NCBI GenBank assembly: GCA_018242765.1
Contig: JAFEBH010000007.1
Location: 35,850-99,849, forward strand
Origin: Nitrospira sp.
GTDB taxonomy: Bacteria; Nitrospirota; Nitrospiria; Nitrospirales; Nitrospiraceae
DNA: 64,000 nucleotides
Direction of reading: 5' to 3'
This document shows positions 38,452 through 47,151 of this stretch, piece after piece (position 1 is the first letter of the stretch; each line of letters starts with the position of its first letter). The translations under genes were made by a program, and so were the position numbers. The notes beneath the pieces are model-generated. The model searched no databases and was not told the DNA's origin. It saw only the letters and a program-made list of their open reading frames with translations.

Positions 38452-39063
38452 TTACGGCGGGGAGGTCAACTCTGTGCCCTCGACTCGATCAATCAAGTCC
38501 GACTCTGCGTCGAGGGCTGGGGGCAAGGATGTCTTCAGAAGAGGACACGACCTGTTGCCCAAAAATTTTCGAAGGTATTCCGCGTCCCGTGCCAGTTGAT
38601 TGGAAACACGTCGCGTCATTGATCCTGCGAAAGAGTCTTTCTGGAGGTCCAGATCCATATTCCCGACGTAGGTACAGGCACCAGACTGAACTGTAAAGGT
38701 GGCGGGGAGCACCGCTTGCCACACTCCTTGCGTAACATCGAGATTAGTACTCAAGAGTCGATATGTGCCAGCCGGCAATGTGAATGCAAAGTGTCCATCG
38801 ATCGGAAGCGCATCGATTGTGATCGATTTCCCCTCACCGTTTTTAGATAGAAGCCACTGCATATCGGATGGCAGGACGACTTCCGATGTCCGGCTTTTCT
38901 CGTTGACTGTGACATGCATATGTCCAAAAACTAATCCCTGACCAGAGTCTAGAATTGCTGTATCCCCAGGAGCCAGGGGAACAACCACCGTGGAACAACC
39001 CATCATGAGGTCAGACCCGAGCAGAAAAGCAGAGAGAAGCACGTGTCGGCTTAATAGTCGCAT
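38452..39063 (-). CDS. hypothetical lipoprotein
   Basis: 203 aa from the ATG at 39063; the frame is open 36 codons further upstream but that region is unlike a protein start. A basic N-terminus and a hydrophobic core end in lipobox L-M-M-G-C. The mature part is beta-rich and contains D-G-H-F-A-F-T-L-P-A-G-T-Y-R-L and C-T-Y-V-G. This resembles small carboxypeptidase-regulatory or DUF2846-like beta domains, but no family is certain. Confidence 0.6.
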   Translation of the reverse strand: MRLLSRHVLLSAFLLGSDLMMGCSTVVVPLAPGDTAILDSGQGLVFGHMHVTVNEKSRTSEVVLPSDMQWLLSKNGEGKSITIDALPIDGHFAFTLPAGTYRLLSTNLDVTQGVWQAVLPATFTVQSGACTYVGNMDLDLQKDSFAGSMTRRVSNQLARDAEYLRKFLGNRSCPLLKTSLPPALDAESDLIDRVEGTELTSPP

Positions 39064-39379
39064 GCTCCTCGATCCGTCAGCGTTCTGCCACCACTGTTGT
39101 AACGTATTGAGGCCAGCAACTGCGCGAGATAGCCGAGGCGCTATCTCGTAGAAAGTGTTTTTAGTATTCATGTCTTAGTCCCATCGGTACTGGTTCATCG
39201 GTACAACTGTACAATTCGTCTAAAAGGTCCAGATGAGGCGTCAAAATAGACAGAAGACTCTCAAATGAGGAATGCACCTGCTTCAAGTCTGAGGACATCC
39301 CTGGAATCCTCTTCCCTAATGACACCGATAATTCCTTGCATCCCGCTTGCTTCCACCACTGCCTCACTCAGGCTGTCCC
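39064..39379. other. interval between the lipoprotein and the decayed stress-protein gene
   Basis: A minus-strand frame at 39261-39407 (48 codons, TTG start) overlaps the stop of the stress-protein remnant, but there is no ribosome site and no family. Nothing else is seen. Confidence 0.3.
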
Positions 39380-39403
39380 TATACCTCAGCGTGACCTTGG
39401 TCG

Positions 39404-39844
39404 TCAATAGTGGACTCTATGAAGCGGAGCCTCTTCCGCCGTTCTCTGGGCGATCAACAGAGGCTGCTTGGACTTGATAGCTGTTTCATACTGCAACACG
39501 CTATCCTTCAGGATCCCGATGCTGAACAGCTCTGCCTCGATGGCCCTGAGCCCTTCTGCCATCACGGCGCCTTCGATCGGGCTAAGGCGCCCACCCAAGA
39601 CCAGGCTTCGCAATGGCACACTGGGAAACATTTTCGGGACGTTCACTCCCTCTGTATGCCGAACTTCCTCCACTGCTTTATATGCGTACCCGTGTTTGTC
39701 ATGTCCCATCACATGTCCCTCGCTGTGACAATCTCTGCCGACGATCGAGCGCGTTTCGATAGGAACGTCTGCTTGCTCCAATTCGTGAATTGCTGTTTCC
39801 GTATTAGCATGTCCGTTATGGGTTGCGACAATTGCACGTTGAAT
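39404..39844 (-). pseudogene. decayed general-stress-protein-like gene (DUF1269/YflT type)
   Basis: In one minus-strand frame the product reads V-A-T-H-N-G-H-A-N-T-E-T-A-I-H-E-L and V-P-I-E-T-R-S-I-V-G-R-D, then near the end S-I-G-I-L-K-D-S-V-L-Q-Y-E-T-A-I-K-S. These blocks belong to the small stress proteins with a Gly-rich hydrophobic middle. Here the middle is replaced by polar residues, the N-terminus lacks a start codon (a stop lies directly upstream), and the C-terminus shifts frame: an alternative frame ending G-H-A-E-V at 39379 looks like the original end. These defects suggest a pseudogene. Confidence 0.55.
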
Positions 39845-40028
39845 TTACGGAGGATTGCCGTTCATGCTGAGTTAGTCGAAGCACACGAATCAAGTTTTAA
39901 GCAAACTGCTGGAGCTGTTGATACGAGACCAGCGAAAAAAGCCGGGTGGGTGTGGTGCCCCAGGCAGGGCAGCAAGTGGTAGGACCTGATTCGTCAGCGA
40001 GGCGTGAGAAACGATTCAGGGCTTGGAA

Positions 40029-40104
40029 TGGTGCGCCCGACAGGACTTGAACCTGTAACCTTCTGATCCGTAGTCAGATGCTCTATCCATTGAGCTACGG
40101 GCGC
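40029..40104 (-). tRNA. tRNA-Arg (anticodon ACG)
   Basis: On the minus strand a complete cloverleaf can be drawn: acceptor GCGCCCG/CGGGCGC, D arm GCTC/GAGC, anticodon stem TCTGA/TCAGA around loop CTACGGA (anticodon ACG), T arm ACAGG/CCTGT around TTCAAGT, discriminator A and an encoded CCA. The A34 would be edited to inosine by TadA. Confidence 0.97.
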
Positions 40105-40326
40105 ATATGAGGGTAGTGATGAGGGTTGAGTGCGGAGTTCTCGGTCACTCCGTCGGTTTCAACATGGCAGCTCTCATTCAGAGATCGCCCACTTGAATGA
40201 CGCATGTCTCAGCACACAGCACGTTCGTCTCAGCACTTGTTAGAGCTAGTGGTTATACAGTTCTCCATGAGGAAGGGTCAAGTGATGGGTAGCAGAAAAG
40301 TCTGCAAGCTGGGGTGCCCCAGTTGG

Positions 40327-40677
40327 TTAAGAGATGATCGTACTTGCTTCGTTTGAGAAGGTACTTTCAGTCCCATCCGTGGTGAAGGCGGTGACGACGA
40401 AGAAATAGGCAGTGTTGGGTGCCAGACCAGTGACGGTGTAAGAGGTGGTATCCGTGGATGTCGTAGCAATTGGCGTCCCATAGCTCCCTGATGCCGTTGT
40501 AAGATAGATCTTGTATCCGGCGAGATCCGCTCCGGGATTTGGATCCCAAGAAAGCATCGCGGTTCGGGTATTATACGGTGAGATATTTGTGTCGAGAGAA
40601 GGATCAGCCGCTGCACAGGCTGTCAGAATGAGCAGTACGACACCGAGAAGCAGATGATAGGAGCGAGTCATGATCAT
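40327..40677 (-). CDS. fibronectin type III lipoprotein
   Basis: 116 aa from the ATG at 40677, which has GGAGG five bases upstream. Signal sequence with lipobox L-T-A-C. The mature part is one fibronectin type III domain: L-S-W-D-P-N near its start, G-Y-K-I-Y in strand C, and T-G-L-A-P-N-T-A-Y-F-F-V-V-T-A-F in strands E-F. Likely an envelope-anchored binding module. The C-terminus ends with the final strand, so it consists of a single domain. Confidence 0.8.
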   Translation of the reverse strand: MIMTRSYHLLLGVVLLILTACAAADPSLDTNISPYNTRTAMLSWDPNPGADLAGYKIYLTTASGSYGTPIATTSTDTTSYTVTGLAPNTAYFFVVTAFTTDGTESTFSNEASTIIS

Positions 40678-40940
40678 CTTGGCCTCCGTTGTCAACTGAG
40701 ATGGTGGTGTGAGTTGACTTGGCCCTTACCTTCCGCAAGCTTTGTACCGGCGTCTATGCGGAAAGGGATCTGCGGAACCTGTTTGAAATATTGATGAGTG
40801 GGAGTGGGCGCCTATGGCGACTCGGATGGAGGTTATCGAGTAGAAGTCAATTTTGTACGATTACGTCAAAATCTGTCCATACTCCATACCTTGTACCGAC
40901 CATTGTTAGGAAGAGCCTGGACTGCTTACCTGAAAACGAC
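40678..40940. other. gene-free interval upstream of the fibronectin lipoprotein
   Basis: No supported gene. The stretch ends at the strong terminator hairpin at 40941-40971. Confidence 0.35.
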
Positions 40941-40971
40941 GAGGGGCTTCCTACGGAGTAGGAAGCCCCTC
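40941..40971 (-). terminator. strong intrinsic terminator after the Lys/His-rich exported protein
   Basis: GAGGGGCTTCCTAC and GTAGGAAGCCCCTC form a perfect 14-bp stem with a 3-nt loop. On the minus strand it is followed by a short TTTT run, so it terminates the gene at 40996-41229. Confidence 0.85.
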
Positions 40972-40995
40972 AATCCAGCATCAGCAAGCTGAAAC

Positions 40996-41229
40996 TTACT
41001 TGCCGCCTTTGTCCTTCTTGTCATCGCCGAAGGTGTCGGCATGGCCGCCCTTCTTCTCTTCCTTCTTGTCGCCATAGATGTCCATATGGCCACCCTTCTT
41101 GTCCTTCTTCTCTTCAGCCATCACAACATGGCCGCTCTTCTTCTCTTCCTTCTTCTCGCCAGCGAAGGCTGGTGCGCTGAAGGTGATTGCCACTGCGACT
41201 GCCATCACTGCCATCAACATGCTCTTCAT
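40996..41229 (-). CDS. small exported Lys/His-rich repeat protein
   Basis: 77 aa from the ATG at 41229, with AAAGGGGG upstream; a longer frame adds 17 residues covering the ribosome site. A signal peptide ends A-P-A-F-A. The mature protein is nearly all low-complexity: three imperfect repeats of E-E-K-K-x-K-K-G-G-H followed by D and a Y/F-G-D turn. Regularly spaced His, Asp and Glu could bind metal ions in the periplasm, but this is inference. It has its own strong terminator, suggesting a monocistronic and possibly abundant transcript. Confidence 0.75.
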   Translation of the reverse strand: MKSMLMAVMAVAVAITFSAPAFAGEKKEEKKSGHVVMAEEKKDKKGGHMDIYGDKKEEKKGGHADTFGDDKKDKGGK

Positions 41230-41666
41230 TATAGGAACCCCCTTTAAGAGTTTAGAAGAATGTGTGCCATTCATTGGCACTTGAGTCAGGTATACAGCAA
41301 AGGTAATGCCGCTCCTGACTATTTCTCACATGAGACAAAGAGCAGCGATGAATCAGTAGGTTAGAGATTTTTTCTCATGTAAGCTCGAAGGGAATTCCCT
41401 ACAGCTAGCTGTAGCAGAATAGCCGTGATCGAGCTAAACCGCCTCAGTTCATGGAGGATAGTAGGGGCTGCCGCGACGGATGAATATTCTTAAGCCCAGT
41501 ATGAATTGGCACAGGGTAGCCAATCGGTGGCTTCGAGTGAGCGGAGGGTTCCTGGTCTTTCACCGCTGGATCGATGCACGTTAGTTGAAATACTATATGT
41601 GTGTGTTCCTAATTTATATTGGAAAGGCAACCCCACGCGGTGCCATGATGCGCGGGCGTGCCATCA
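41230..41666. other. gene-free interval with adjacent perfect palindromes
   Basis: GGGAATTCCC (41390-41399) abuts CTACAGCTAGCTGTAG (41399-41414); both are perfect palindromes about 160 nt upstream of the Lys/His-rich gene. A GTGCCA/TGGCAC hairpin lies nearer the gene. No ORF is supported. Confidence 0.45.
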
Positions 41667-41858
41667 TCCGCCCGAAATCACCGGTCGGATTTCGATCTGA
41701 TCTTGGTCGTAGAGCATTTCATCTTCGGTCACTAATTCATTACCGCGAATGACGAGGTGTGCTTCGATGACCAAATTCAATTCCCGTAAAAGGTCCTTCG
41801 CTCGCTTGGGACCCTTAATGTCGATCGATCGTGAGGGGTGACTTAATTGTATCTGCAT
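41667..41858 (-). CDS. ThiS/MoaD-like sulfur carrier, TtuB-like
   Basis: 64 aa from the ATG at 41858; the longer frame upstream lacks similarity. A ubiquitin-like beta-grasp protein: M-Q-I-Q-L strand, helix A-K-D-L-L-R-E-L-N-L, then V-I-R-G-N-E-L-V, D-Q-D-Q-I-E-I-R-P and the terminal S-G-G that is adenylated and thiocarboxylated. The size and the I-S-G-G end resemble TtuB of Thermus, the sulfur donor for tRNA 2-thiolation. Because thiazole is made by Thi4 here, a ThiS role in thiamine is unlikely. It follows the CCA-adding enzyme gene by about 80 nt, which fits tRNA modification. Confidence 0.75.
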
Positions 41859-41937
41859 ATCTGGATGATACGAGTAACTGGGATCAAGGGGCAAGGGGGG
41901 AGTGTGCACGCGTACTCTTCGTGAAACCTGATGTCGT

Positions 41938-43323
41938 TTAGCATGGAGCTGACAGTTTGCTTTTCGCGTAGACAAGTCCTTCTTCCAATGTTAAAAATTC
42001 TCCGTCTAACTGAGCCTCAAAACAGTCATCGAGTAGTCGGCCCATCTCCAGTCCAGGAGGAACTCCGAGATTCAGCAGATGCCGGCCCATCACGAGAGGC
42101 TGTGGGACTTGCCGATCTACCGCCAGCGCCGTGGCACGGCTTAGGAGCCAGTCTCCGGCCGGAAATCCATCAAACGGTTTCGGTGGGCGGCCTGCGTGAT
42201 CCGCCCGTGCCACGCGGACCAAACGGTCGATGCGGGTAACCTGCTTGGCAAGACGTCGAATCGCGCTATCTGATGCCTGAACATCGAACAACGCTCGGGG
42301 ACGGAGATGGCACTGGACCAAAGGGGTGACGGCATCGATGAGGTCCTGTTGATTAGTCAACCGTCGGAGAAAGTCCTTCGTTGGCTCGATTCCCTCCGAT
42401 TCGTGTCCTCGGGAGGTGATGTGCTCGCCGTCGGCTTGCGTGGTCGCCGGCTTCCCGAAGTCATGGCAGAGGACCGCCAATCCCACGATCAAATCGTCGT
42501 GTTCATGACCTGTGCGTTCGGCTGCAAACCAGTCTAAGCAGTGGAGAGTGTGAATCCAGACATCACCTTCAGGGTGCCAGTGAGGATCTTGAGGGCAGCC
42601 TTGAAGCGCTACGAGTTCAGGATAGAAGCGCAGCCATCCGCATTGGTGTAAAAAGTGGAGCCCGAGAGAGGGCTTCCGACTCAACAGGAGAAACTTCTTC
42701 CATTCCTCCCAGAGCCGTTCACGTGGATGCCCGTCCTGCGACAATGTTCGGCAGAGAGCAACGGTTTCCGGGACCACGCTGAACTCGAAGCGAGCCGCGA
42801 GGTGCATGCCTCGAAGCACCCTCAAGGGATCCTCTACAAACTGGTTCGAAACGTGACGTAATCGACCGGCAGCCAAGTCCTCTCGGCCATTGAAAGGATC
42901 CCGGAACTCCCTGGTGTCCGGATCCCAGGCCATGGCGTTGATGGTGAAGTCACGGCGTGCCAGCGCCTCGTCGATCGGTAGATTGGGATCAGCCTGTCGT
43001 AGGAGACCATGGATCGATGTGGTCTCGGTGCTGTGGAGGCGGGAGGGGATGGAGATGTCGACGGGAAGCCCTTGGAGTTTGAATACGGCAAAGGCCTTTC
43101 CGACGAATTGGACAGAAAACTGTTCAGACAGCAAGGCATGAAGCTGTCCGGGTGGGAGACCGGTGACTTCGAGGTCCAAATCTCGAGGCTGTTCCCCACG
43201 CGCGAGATCGCGGACTGTGCCACCCACTACCCAGATTCTTCCACTGCTGCGACGGACGCTCTCTTCAATGCGGCGAAGGATCCCAGCAAGTGCGGGATCT
43301 TCGAGACGGAAACGGATGGGCAC
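41938..43323 (-). CDS. cca: CCA tRNA nucleotidyltransferase / poly(A) polymerase family with HD domain
   Basis: 461 aa. The nucleotidyltransferase motif reads W-V-V-G-G-T-V-R-D with D-L-D-L-E-V following, then R-R-D-F-T-I-N-A-M-A (NTP ribose site) and R-D-P-F-N-G-R-E-D-L. V-E-D-P-L-R-V-L-R-G opens the RNA-binding part. A C-terminal HD phosphohydrolase region carries H-D-F-G-K-P. The enzyme adds or repairs 3' CCA on tRNAs; a poly(A) polymerase cannot be excluded by eye. The tRNA-Arg in this window already encodes CCA, so repair would be the main use there. Confidence 0.88.
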   Translation of the reverse strand: MPIRFRLEDPALAGILRRIEESVRRSSGRIWVVGGTVRDLARGEQPRDLDLEVTGLPPGQLHALLSEQFSVQFVGKAFAVFKLQGLPVDISIPSRLHSTETTSIHGLLRQADPNLPIDEALARRDFTINAMAWDPDTREFRDPFNGREDLAAGRLRHVSNQFVEDPLRVLRGMHLAARFEFSVVPETVALCRTLSQDGHPRERLWEEWKKFLLLSRKPSLGLHFLHQCGWLRFYPELVALQGCPQDPHWHPEGDVWIHTLHCLDWFAAERTGHEHDDLIVGLAVLCHDFGKPATTQADGEHITSRGHESEGIEPTKDFLRRLTNQQDLIDAVTPLVQCHLRPRALFDVQASDSAIRRLAKQVTRIDRLVRVARADHAGRPPKPFDGFPAGDWLLSRATALAVDRQVPQPLVMGRHLLNLGVPPGLEMGRLLDDCFEAQLDGEFLTLEEGLVYAKSKLSAPC

Positions 43324-44328
43324 TTAGATCTCCGCTTCACGAAGGAACTTAGCCGACTCTTCCGGTGAAACGGGATTGATGTAGAACCCCGTGCCCCACT
43401 CGAAGCCGGCCACTTGCGTCAGTTTAGGAATAATTTCAAGGTGCCAGTGATAGTACTCTCCGGTTTTTTCATGCAGAGGAGAGCTATGCAGGATGAAGTT
43501 GTAATGTGGGCGTGCCAGGACCTTGTCCATGCGGCGCAACGACTCCGAGAGAATTGGGGCAAGAAACTCAAATTGAGACTTCTGACTTTCTTCGAAGTAG
43601 GCTGCGTGGCGTTTGGGTAAAATCCACATCTCGAACGGGAAGCGCGGCGCGAAGGGGGTCACACAGAGGAATTCCGGGTTTTCCGCCACAACGCGTCCTC
43701 CATCGGACAGGTCCTGCCGGAGGATATCGCAGTAGATGCACCGTTCTTTTTGCTGATAATGCTGATGGCATCCGTCGAGCTCCTCTTGTACGCTGGTTGG
43801 GATAATCGGGAGGGCGATCAGTTGGGAATGGCTGTGTTCCAACGTCGCTCCGGCGGAGGATCCATGGTTTTTGAAAATCAAAATGTAGCGGAACCGCAGG
43901 TCTTTGCGGAGATCCAGCATGCGGTCACGATAGGCCCAGAGCATGTCCTCGATTCGCTTCGTCGGCATCTCGGCGAGGCTTTCGACATGGGTCGGGGTTT
44001 CAATGATGACTTCATGTGCGCCGATTCCGTTCATCCGGTCATAGAGACCGACGCCTTCGCGCCCCATCTCACCCTCCACCTGGAGCGCGGGAAATTTGTT
44101 CGGGACGACCCGGACGGTCCAGTTCGGGGAATTGGGAGCCGCCGGTTGCGGTCGATATGCCATGATTTCTTTCGGAGTCAGTCGTTCTTGTCCAGGGCAA
44201 AATGGGCAGAGGGACGCGGAACTCGTTCGAGCGGGTGACGGGGTGATGAAATCATGCGGGCGACCGCTGCGTTCCGTTGAAATAATCACCCAGCGGCCGA
44301 CTATCGGATCACGTCGTAAATCGGGCAT
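43324..44328 (-). CDS. galT: galactose-1-phosphate uridylyltransferase
   Basis: Exchanges UMP between UDP-glucose and galactose-1-phosphate (Leloir pathway). 334 aa. The active-site H-S-H-S-Q lies at 165-169, with the His nucleophile at 167. The zinc ligands include C-P-F-C (41-44); C-I-Y-C at 197-200 is a second Cys pair. F-K-N-H-G-S-S-A-G-A-T-L-E is the substrate loop. Sits 4 nt... immediately upstream of the CCA enzyme gene (stop and start almost touch) and downstream of the GH57 gene, giving a glycan-linked block on the minus strand. Confidence 0.93.
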   Translation of the reverse strand: MPDLRRDPIVGRWVIISTERSGRPHDFITPSPARTSSASLCPFCPGQERLTPKEIMAYRPQPAAPNSPNWTVRVVPNKFPALQVEGEMGREGVGLYDRMNGIGAHEVIIETPTHVESLAEMPTKRIEDMLWAYRDRMLDLRKDLRFRYILIFKNHGSSAGATLEHSHSQLIALPIIPTSVQEELDGCHQHYQQKERCIYCDILRQDLSDGGRVVAENPEFLCVTPFAPRFPFEMWILPKRHAAYFEESQKSQFEFLAPILSESLRRMDKVLARPHYNFILHSSPLHEKTGEYYHWHLEIIPKLTQVAGFEWGTGFYINPVSPEESAKFLREAEI

Positions 44329-44345
44329 CTCTTCTCCTCCTCATA

Positions 44346-44459
44346 TTAGGTAGGGGTGAAAGGTACGGGGTGAGGAGAAAGAAGACGGACCGAGACCAGC
44401 TGGAAACCGACGAACTTCTTCTCACCCCTTATGTCTCACCCGTTACCTCTTACGATGAT
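44346..44459. repeat. imperfect palindromic TAAGGGGTGAG-type intergenic repeat
   Basis: AGGTACGGGGTGAG near the left and CTCACCCGTTACCT near the right, with AAGAAG/CTTCTT inside, make a long imperfect hairpin in the galT-GH57 gap. Related sequence occurs at 48702-48786. Confidence 0.55.
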
Positions 44460-46660
44460 CACACTCTCCACATTTCCGCCTCAAACTCAGGCCCCGGCAC
44501 GGTGAGCACGGCGGGGCGCTGACCAGGATACCGGGCGACTTCGAGGCTATGTTCTCGCACCGCGACCGATAGCTGAATCGTATGCCCTGCTTCCAGCCCA
44601 AGGTCCTTCCAGGGGATGGCCAACTCCAAGCTGGTCTGTGCGGCGATGGACCGATGGGAAGCAACCGATTCCCAACTGTTCGTGGTCGTCTGACGAGACA
44701 GGTGAAATTCTCCTGGACCGGACAAGGAGAGGGGAAATGTGAGCCGATACTTGGAGTGCGGGCCTTGCAACAGGAGATCGACGTTGAGCCCTTCTCGCTT
44801 GAGGTTCGCCTCGTCGAGGTCGAAGCGCATAACAAACTGAGTGAGATCCCAACCGAAGAGAATGGCCGTGAAGATCCCATCGGCCTTCCACATCGCTCCA
44901 AGAGGCGGTTGGGTACTGATGCGACCCGCTCCGCGCCATTCGAAGAAGTTGGTGACCTTGCCGTCGATGGTGGGTGTGATGAGAGTGACCGGCTGCTGCA
45001 CCATCTCGGAGTCAAATGGCATCGTTTTTGCGCAGATCGCATGGTTGAGCTGGTCTGGAGGCGGGAGGCCCATGTGCGTCCAGACGTTGCGAAGATGCGT
45101 TCTGAAGAGCCGATCGAATTCGGGCTTAAAGTCGGTGTCGAAATCGTCCCCGTACCACCAGAACCAGTCACTGCCTTCTGCGGCATACAGCTCTCGCCAC
45201 GCAGCTTGGGCACGATCAGGCGGAAGGGTCGGTCCATGATGTATGAGTTGCGTACGAGTGTGTCCAAGGAGATCCCACCCCTGATTGTCTTCGTGGTGTC
45301 CGATCCAAATCTTGTAGTCGGAATTGATCCAGGAGCCTGAGTGAAGCGACGATAGGTGCTGCGTGGGCGGTACCGATGCCAGTGCATCCGAGATCGTCGA
45401 AGACCGGACCGTCAGTTGTCCGGCCTGATCCAACGCATGATGCGTGAAGCCTTCATAGAGGAGCGAAAGGAATCGCTCTCCTCCGTCGTGGTAATGTTCC
45501 CAAGGGTTTTCGCCGTCCAACACAATGGCAATGAGGAGTCGGTCTTGCGGGCTGTCGTGGATGATGCCTTGCAACCGACGCGTGACATCGTCGGCGGCCG
45601 CTTCCGGTGTCGTTTTGTGATAGACGAATCCAAAGGCATCGGAGATCTCACGGTCCCGGAACAGTATGGCCAAGGATTGCCCGGCGTCGCCGATATGATA
45701 CGGTTGATACAGGGCAGATGATCGGTGCCAGGGCAGACCGTCCATCGCGAGGGTTCTAGCCAGAATGCCCTCGTCGGTGGCCAACCACCGAAGGCCTACT
45801 TGATGGACGAGCGGGAGCATTTCTGGACAGACCGATCCCTCTGAGGGCCACAGGCCTGATGGCGGCTGTCCGAACGTCTGTTGATGAAAGAGGACGGCTT
45901 CTCGGAGCTGCGCTTCTGCATCTTCATGAGCCCGGAATCGGGCCGGCAAGGGGAGGTCGGGTCTCGCGCGTCGGGTGATGTCGGTGTCGAGCACTAACGG
46001 CAGAATCGGATGGAAGAAAGGAGTGGTGGTCAACTCGATCTGTCCCCGTTCCATGAGGCTTCGGTACAGGGGGACAATCTCTTGGACCGCAGTGCGTTGC
46101 AGTGCCAGAACTTCCTGTTTGTCGTCCTCGGTGAAGCCGCGATTTTTCTGGCGGAGGTCGGCCAGACGGGGATACTGTCGGACGGTGCCGTATCCGAACC
46201 AGGCCAGGTTGTGCCAAACTTGAAGATCCAGGAGTTCTTGTGTTGAAAAGTGACGGGCGATCCGAGGAAGATCCTGGTCGTTGACTTCCAACCCTCGTTT
46301 CACGAGCAACTCATGGTACCGAGGATAGGGACGGACCATGGTTGCCCAATTGGCAGAGAAGAAATGCCGAACCAAAAAAGCCTTTTCTTCCAGCGTGAGG
46401 TCTGCCGCTGGCCGTTGGGCGTGCTCGAGAAAAAGATCGAGCACCGTGCCGGTTCCAATCTCTTGTAACTGAAGGAGCAGCGATGGGGTAAAGTTGAATG
46501 TGGCACGCACCTCTGGAAATTGTTGGAGTACATAGGCCATATCATAGTAGGCCTTGGTCGCATGGAGCCGTACCCATGGCATACTGGCCGATGCGGCTAC
46601 CGGATCCGTGTAATAGGGCTGGTGCATGTGCCAGAAGAAACAGACGTGGACCTGCTTCAT
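44459..46660 (-). CDS. glycoside hydrolase family 57 protein
   Basis: 733 aa from the M-K-Q-V-H-V start at 46660; the longer frame adds 18 residues. The N-terminal barrel begins C-F-F-W-H-M-H-Q-P-Y-Y, the first GH57 conserved region, followed by R-L-H-A-T-K-A-Y-Y-D. Later G-L-W-P-S-E-G-S-V (with the likely Glu nucleophile), A-I-V-L-D-G-E-N-P-W-E and H-S-G-S-W-I-N. A C-terminal beta-domain follows. GH57 enzymes act on alpha-glucans (amylase or 4-alpha-glucanotransferase). Likely works in glycogen or maltodextrin turnover with neighbouring galT. Confidence 0.92.
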   Translation of the reverse strand: MKQVHVCFFWHMHQPYYTDPVAASASMPWVRLHATKAYYDMAYVLQQFPEVRATFNFTPSLLLQLQEIGTGTVLDLFLEHAQRPAADLTLEEKAFLVRHFFSANWATMVRPYPRYHELLVKRGLEVNDQDLPRIARHFSTQELLDLQVWHNLAWFGYGTVRQYPRLADLRQKNRGFTEDDKQEVLALQRTAVQEIVPLYRSLMERGQIELTTTPFFHPILPLVLDTDITRRARPDLPLPARFRAHEDAEAQLREAVLFHQQTFGQPPSGLWPSEGSVCPEMLPLVHQVGLRWLATDEGILARTLAMDGLPWHRSSALYQPYHIGDAGQSLAILFRDREISDAFGFVYHKTTPEAAADDVTRRLQGIIHDSPQDRLLIAIVLDGENPWEHYHDGGERFLSLLYEGFTHHALDQAGQLTVRSSTISDALASVPPTQHLSSLHSGSWINSDYKIWIGHHEDNQGWDLLGHTRTQLIHHGPTLPPDRAQAAWRELYAAEGSDWFWWYGDDFDTDFKPEFDRLFRTHLRNVWTHMGLPPPDQLNHAICAKTMPFDSEMVQQPVTLITPTIDGKVTNFFEWRGAGRISTQPPLGAMWKADGIFTAILFGWDLTQFVMRFDLDEANLKREGLNVDLLLQGPHSKYRLTFPLSLSGPGEFHLSRQTTTNSWESVASHRSIAAQTSLELAIPWKDLGLEAGHTIQLSVAVREHSLEVARYPGQRPAVLTVPGPEFEAEMWRV

Positions 46661-46758
46661 CGAGATCGATTCCTTTCGTTTTTTGAGTATGTCATAGGGG
46701 GTATAGGCATGCAATGTGCGGGCAGGTTTTTGGAAATGCGGAGTACTGGGGGAACGAT

Positions 46759-47151
46759 ATGAAGTGCTTTCTGTGGTTGTGGGGGCCAGTCTGTGCTTAT
46801 GCTGCGCTCATTTTCTATGTGTCGTCGCAGTCTCATCCTGAAGAACAAGTCCCATTCGTAACCTTTTTCAGCGATAAGGTCGTTCATGCCGTCGAATATG
46901 CGCTGTTGGGGGTCTTGTGTTGCCGCGCCTTTCAGGCGAACCAACGTGAGGTCTGGCGACGGCAGGCGATACTGTTGGCGATTGTCCTGACGTCGCTGTA
47001 TGGAATCAGTGACGAGATCCACCAAGCCTTTGTGCCGTTTCGAGAATCGAGTGTTTTCGATTGGATTGCCGACACGGTCGGCGCGGCGGTGGGTGCGGCT
47101 GGTTTCAGCCGACTCTCCCAGTTCGTCGTGGCACGCGCGAAACCTATATAA
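46759..47151 (+). CDS. VanZ-family membrane protein
   Basis: 130 aa from the ATG at 46759, preceded by GGGGGAA. Four hydrophobic helices. VanZ-like signatures: Y-V-S-S-Q-S, F-S-D-K-V-V-H-A-V-E-Y-A-L-L-G, G-I-S-D-E-I-H-Q-A-F-V-P-F-R and D-W-I-A-D-T-V-G-A. The named member VanZ gives low-level teicoplanin resistance, but chromosomal homologues like this one have unknown roles. It is divergent from the GH57 gene, with starts about 100 nt apart. Confidence 0.88.
   Translation: MKCFLWLWGPVCAYAALIFYVSSQSHPEEQVPFVTFFSDKVVHAVEYALLGVLCCRAFQANQREVWRRQAILLAIVLTSLYGISDEIHQAFVPFRESSVFDWIADTVGAAVGAAGFSRLSQFVVARAKPI

Noticed and set aside
39261..39407. 48-codon minus-strand frame overlapping the stress-protein remnant
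   Set aside because: TTG start without ribosome site; part of it is probably the shifted tail of the decayed gene.
39410..39982. 190-codon plus-strand frame
   Set aside because: It is antisense to blocks with clear similarity to stress proteins, lacks a ribosome site and its product has no family-like pattern.
44443..45387. 314-codon minus-strand frame within the GH57 gene
   Set aside because: Same strand but wrong frame relative to the conserved GH57 blocks; Ser/Arg-rich composition of an off-frame translation.
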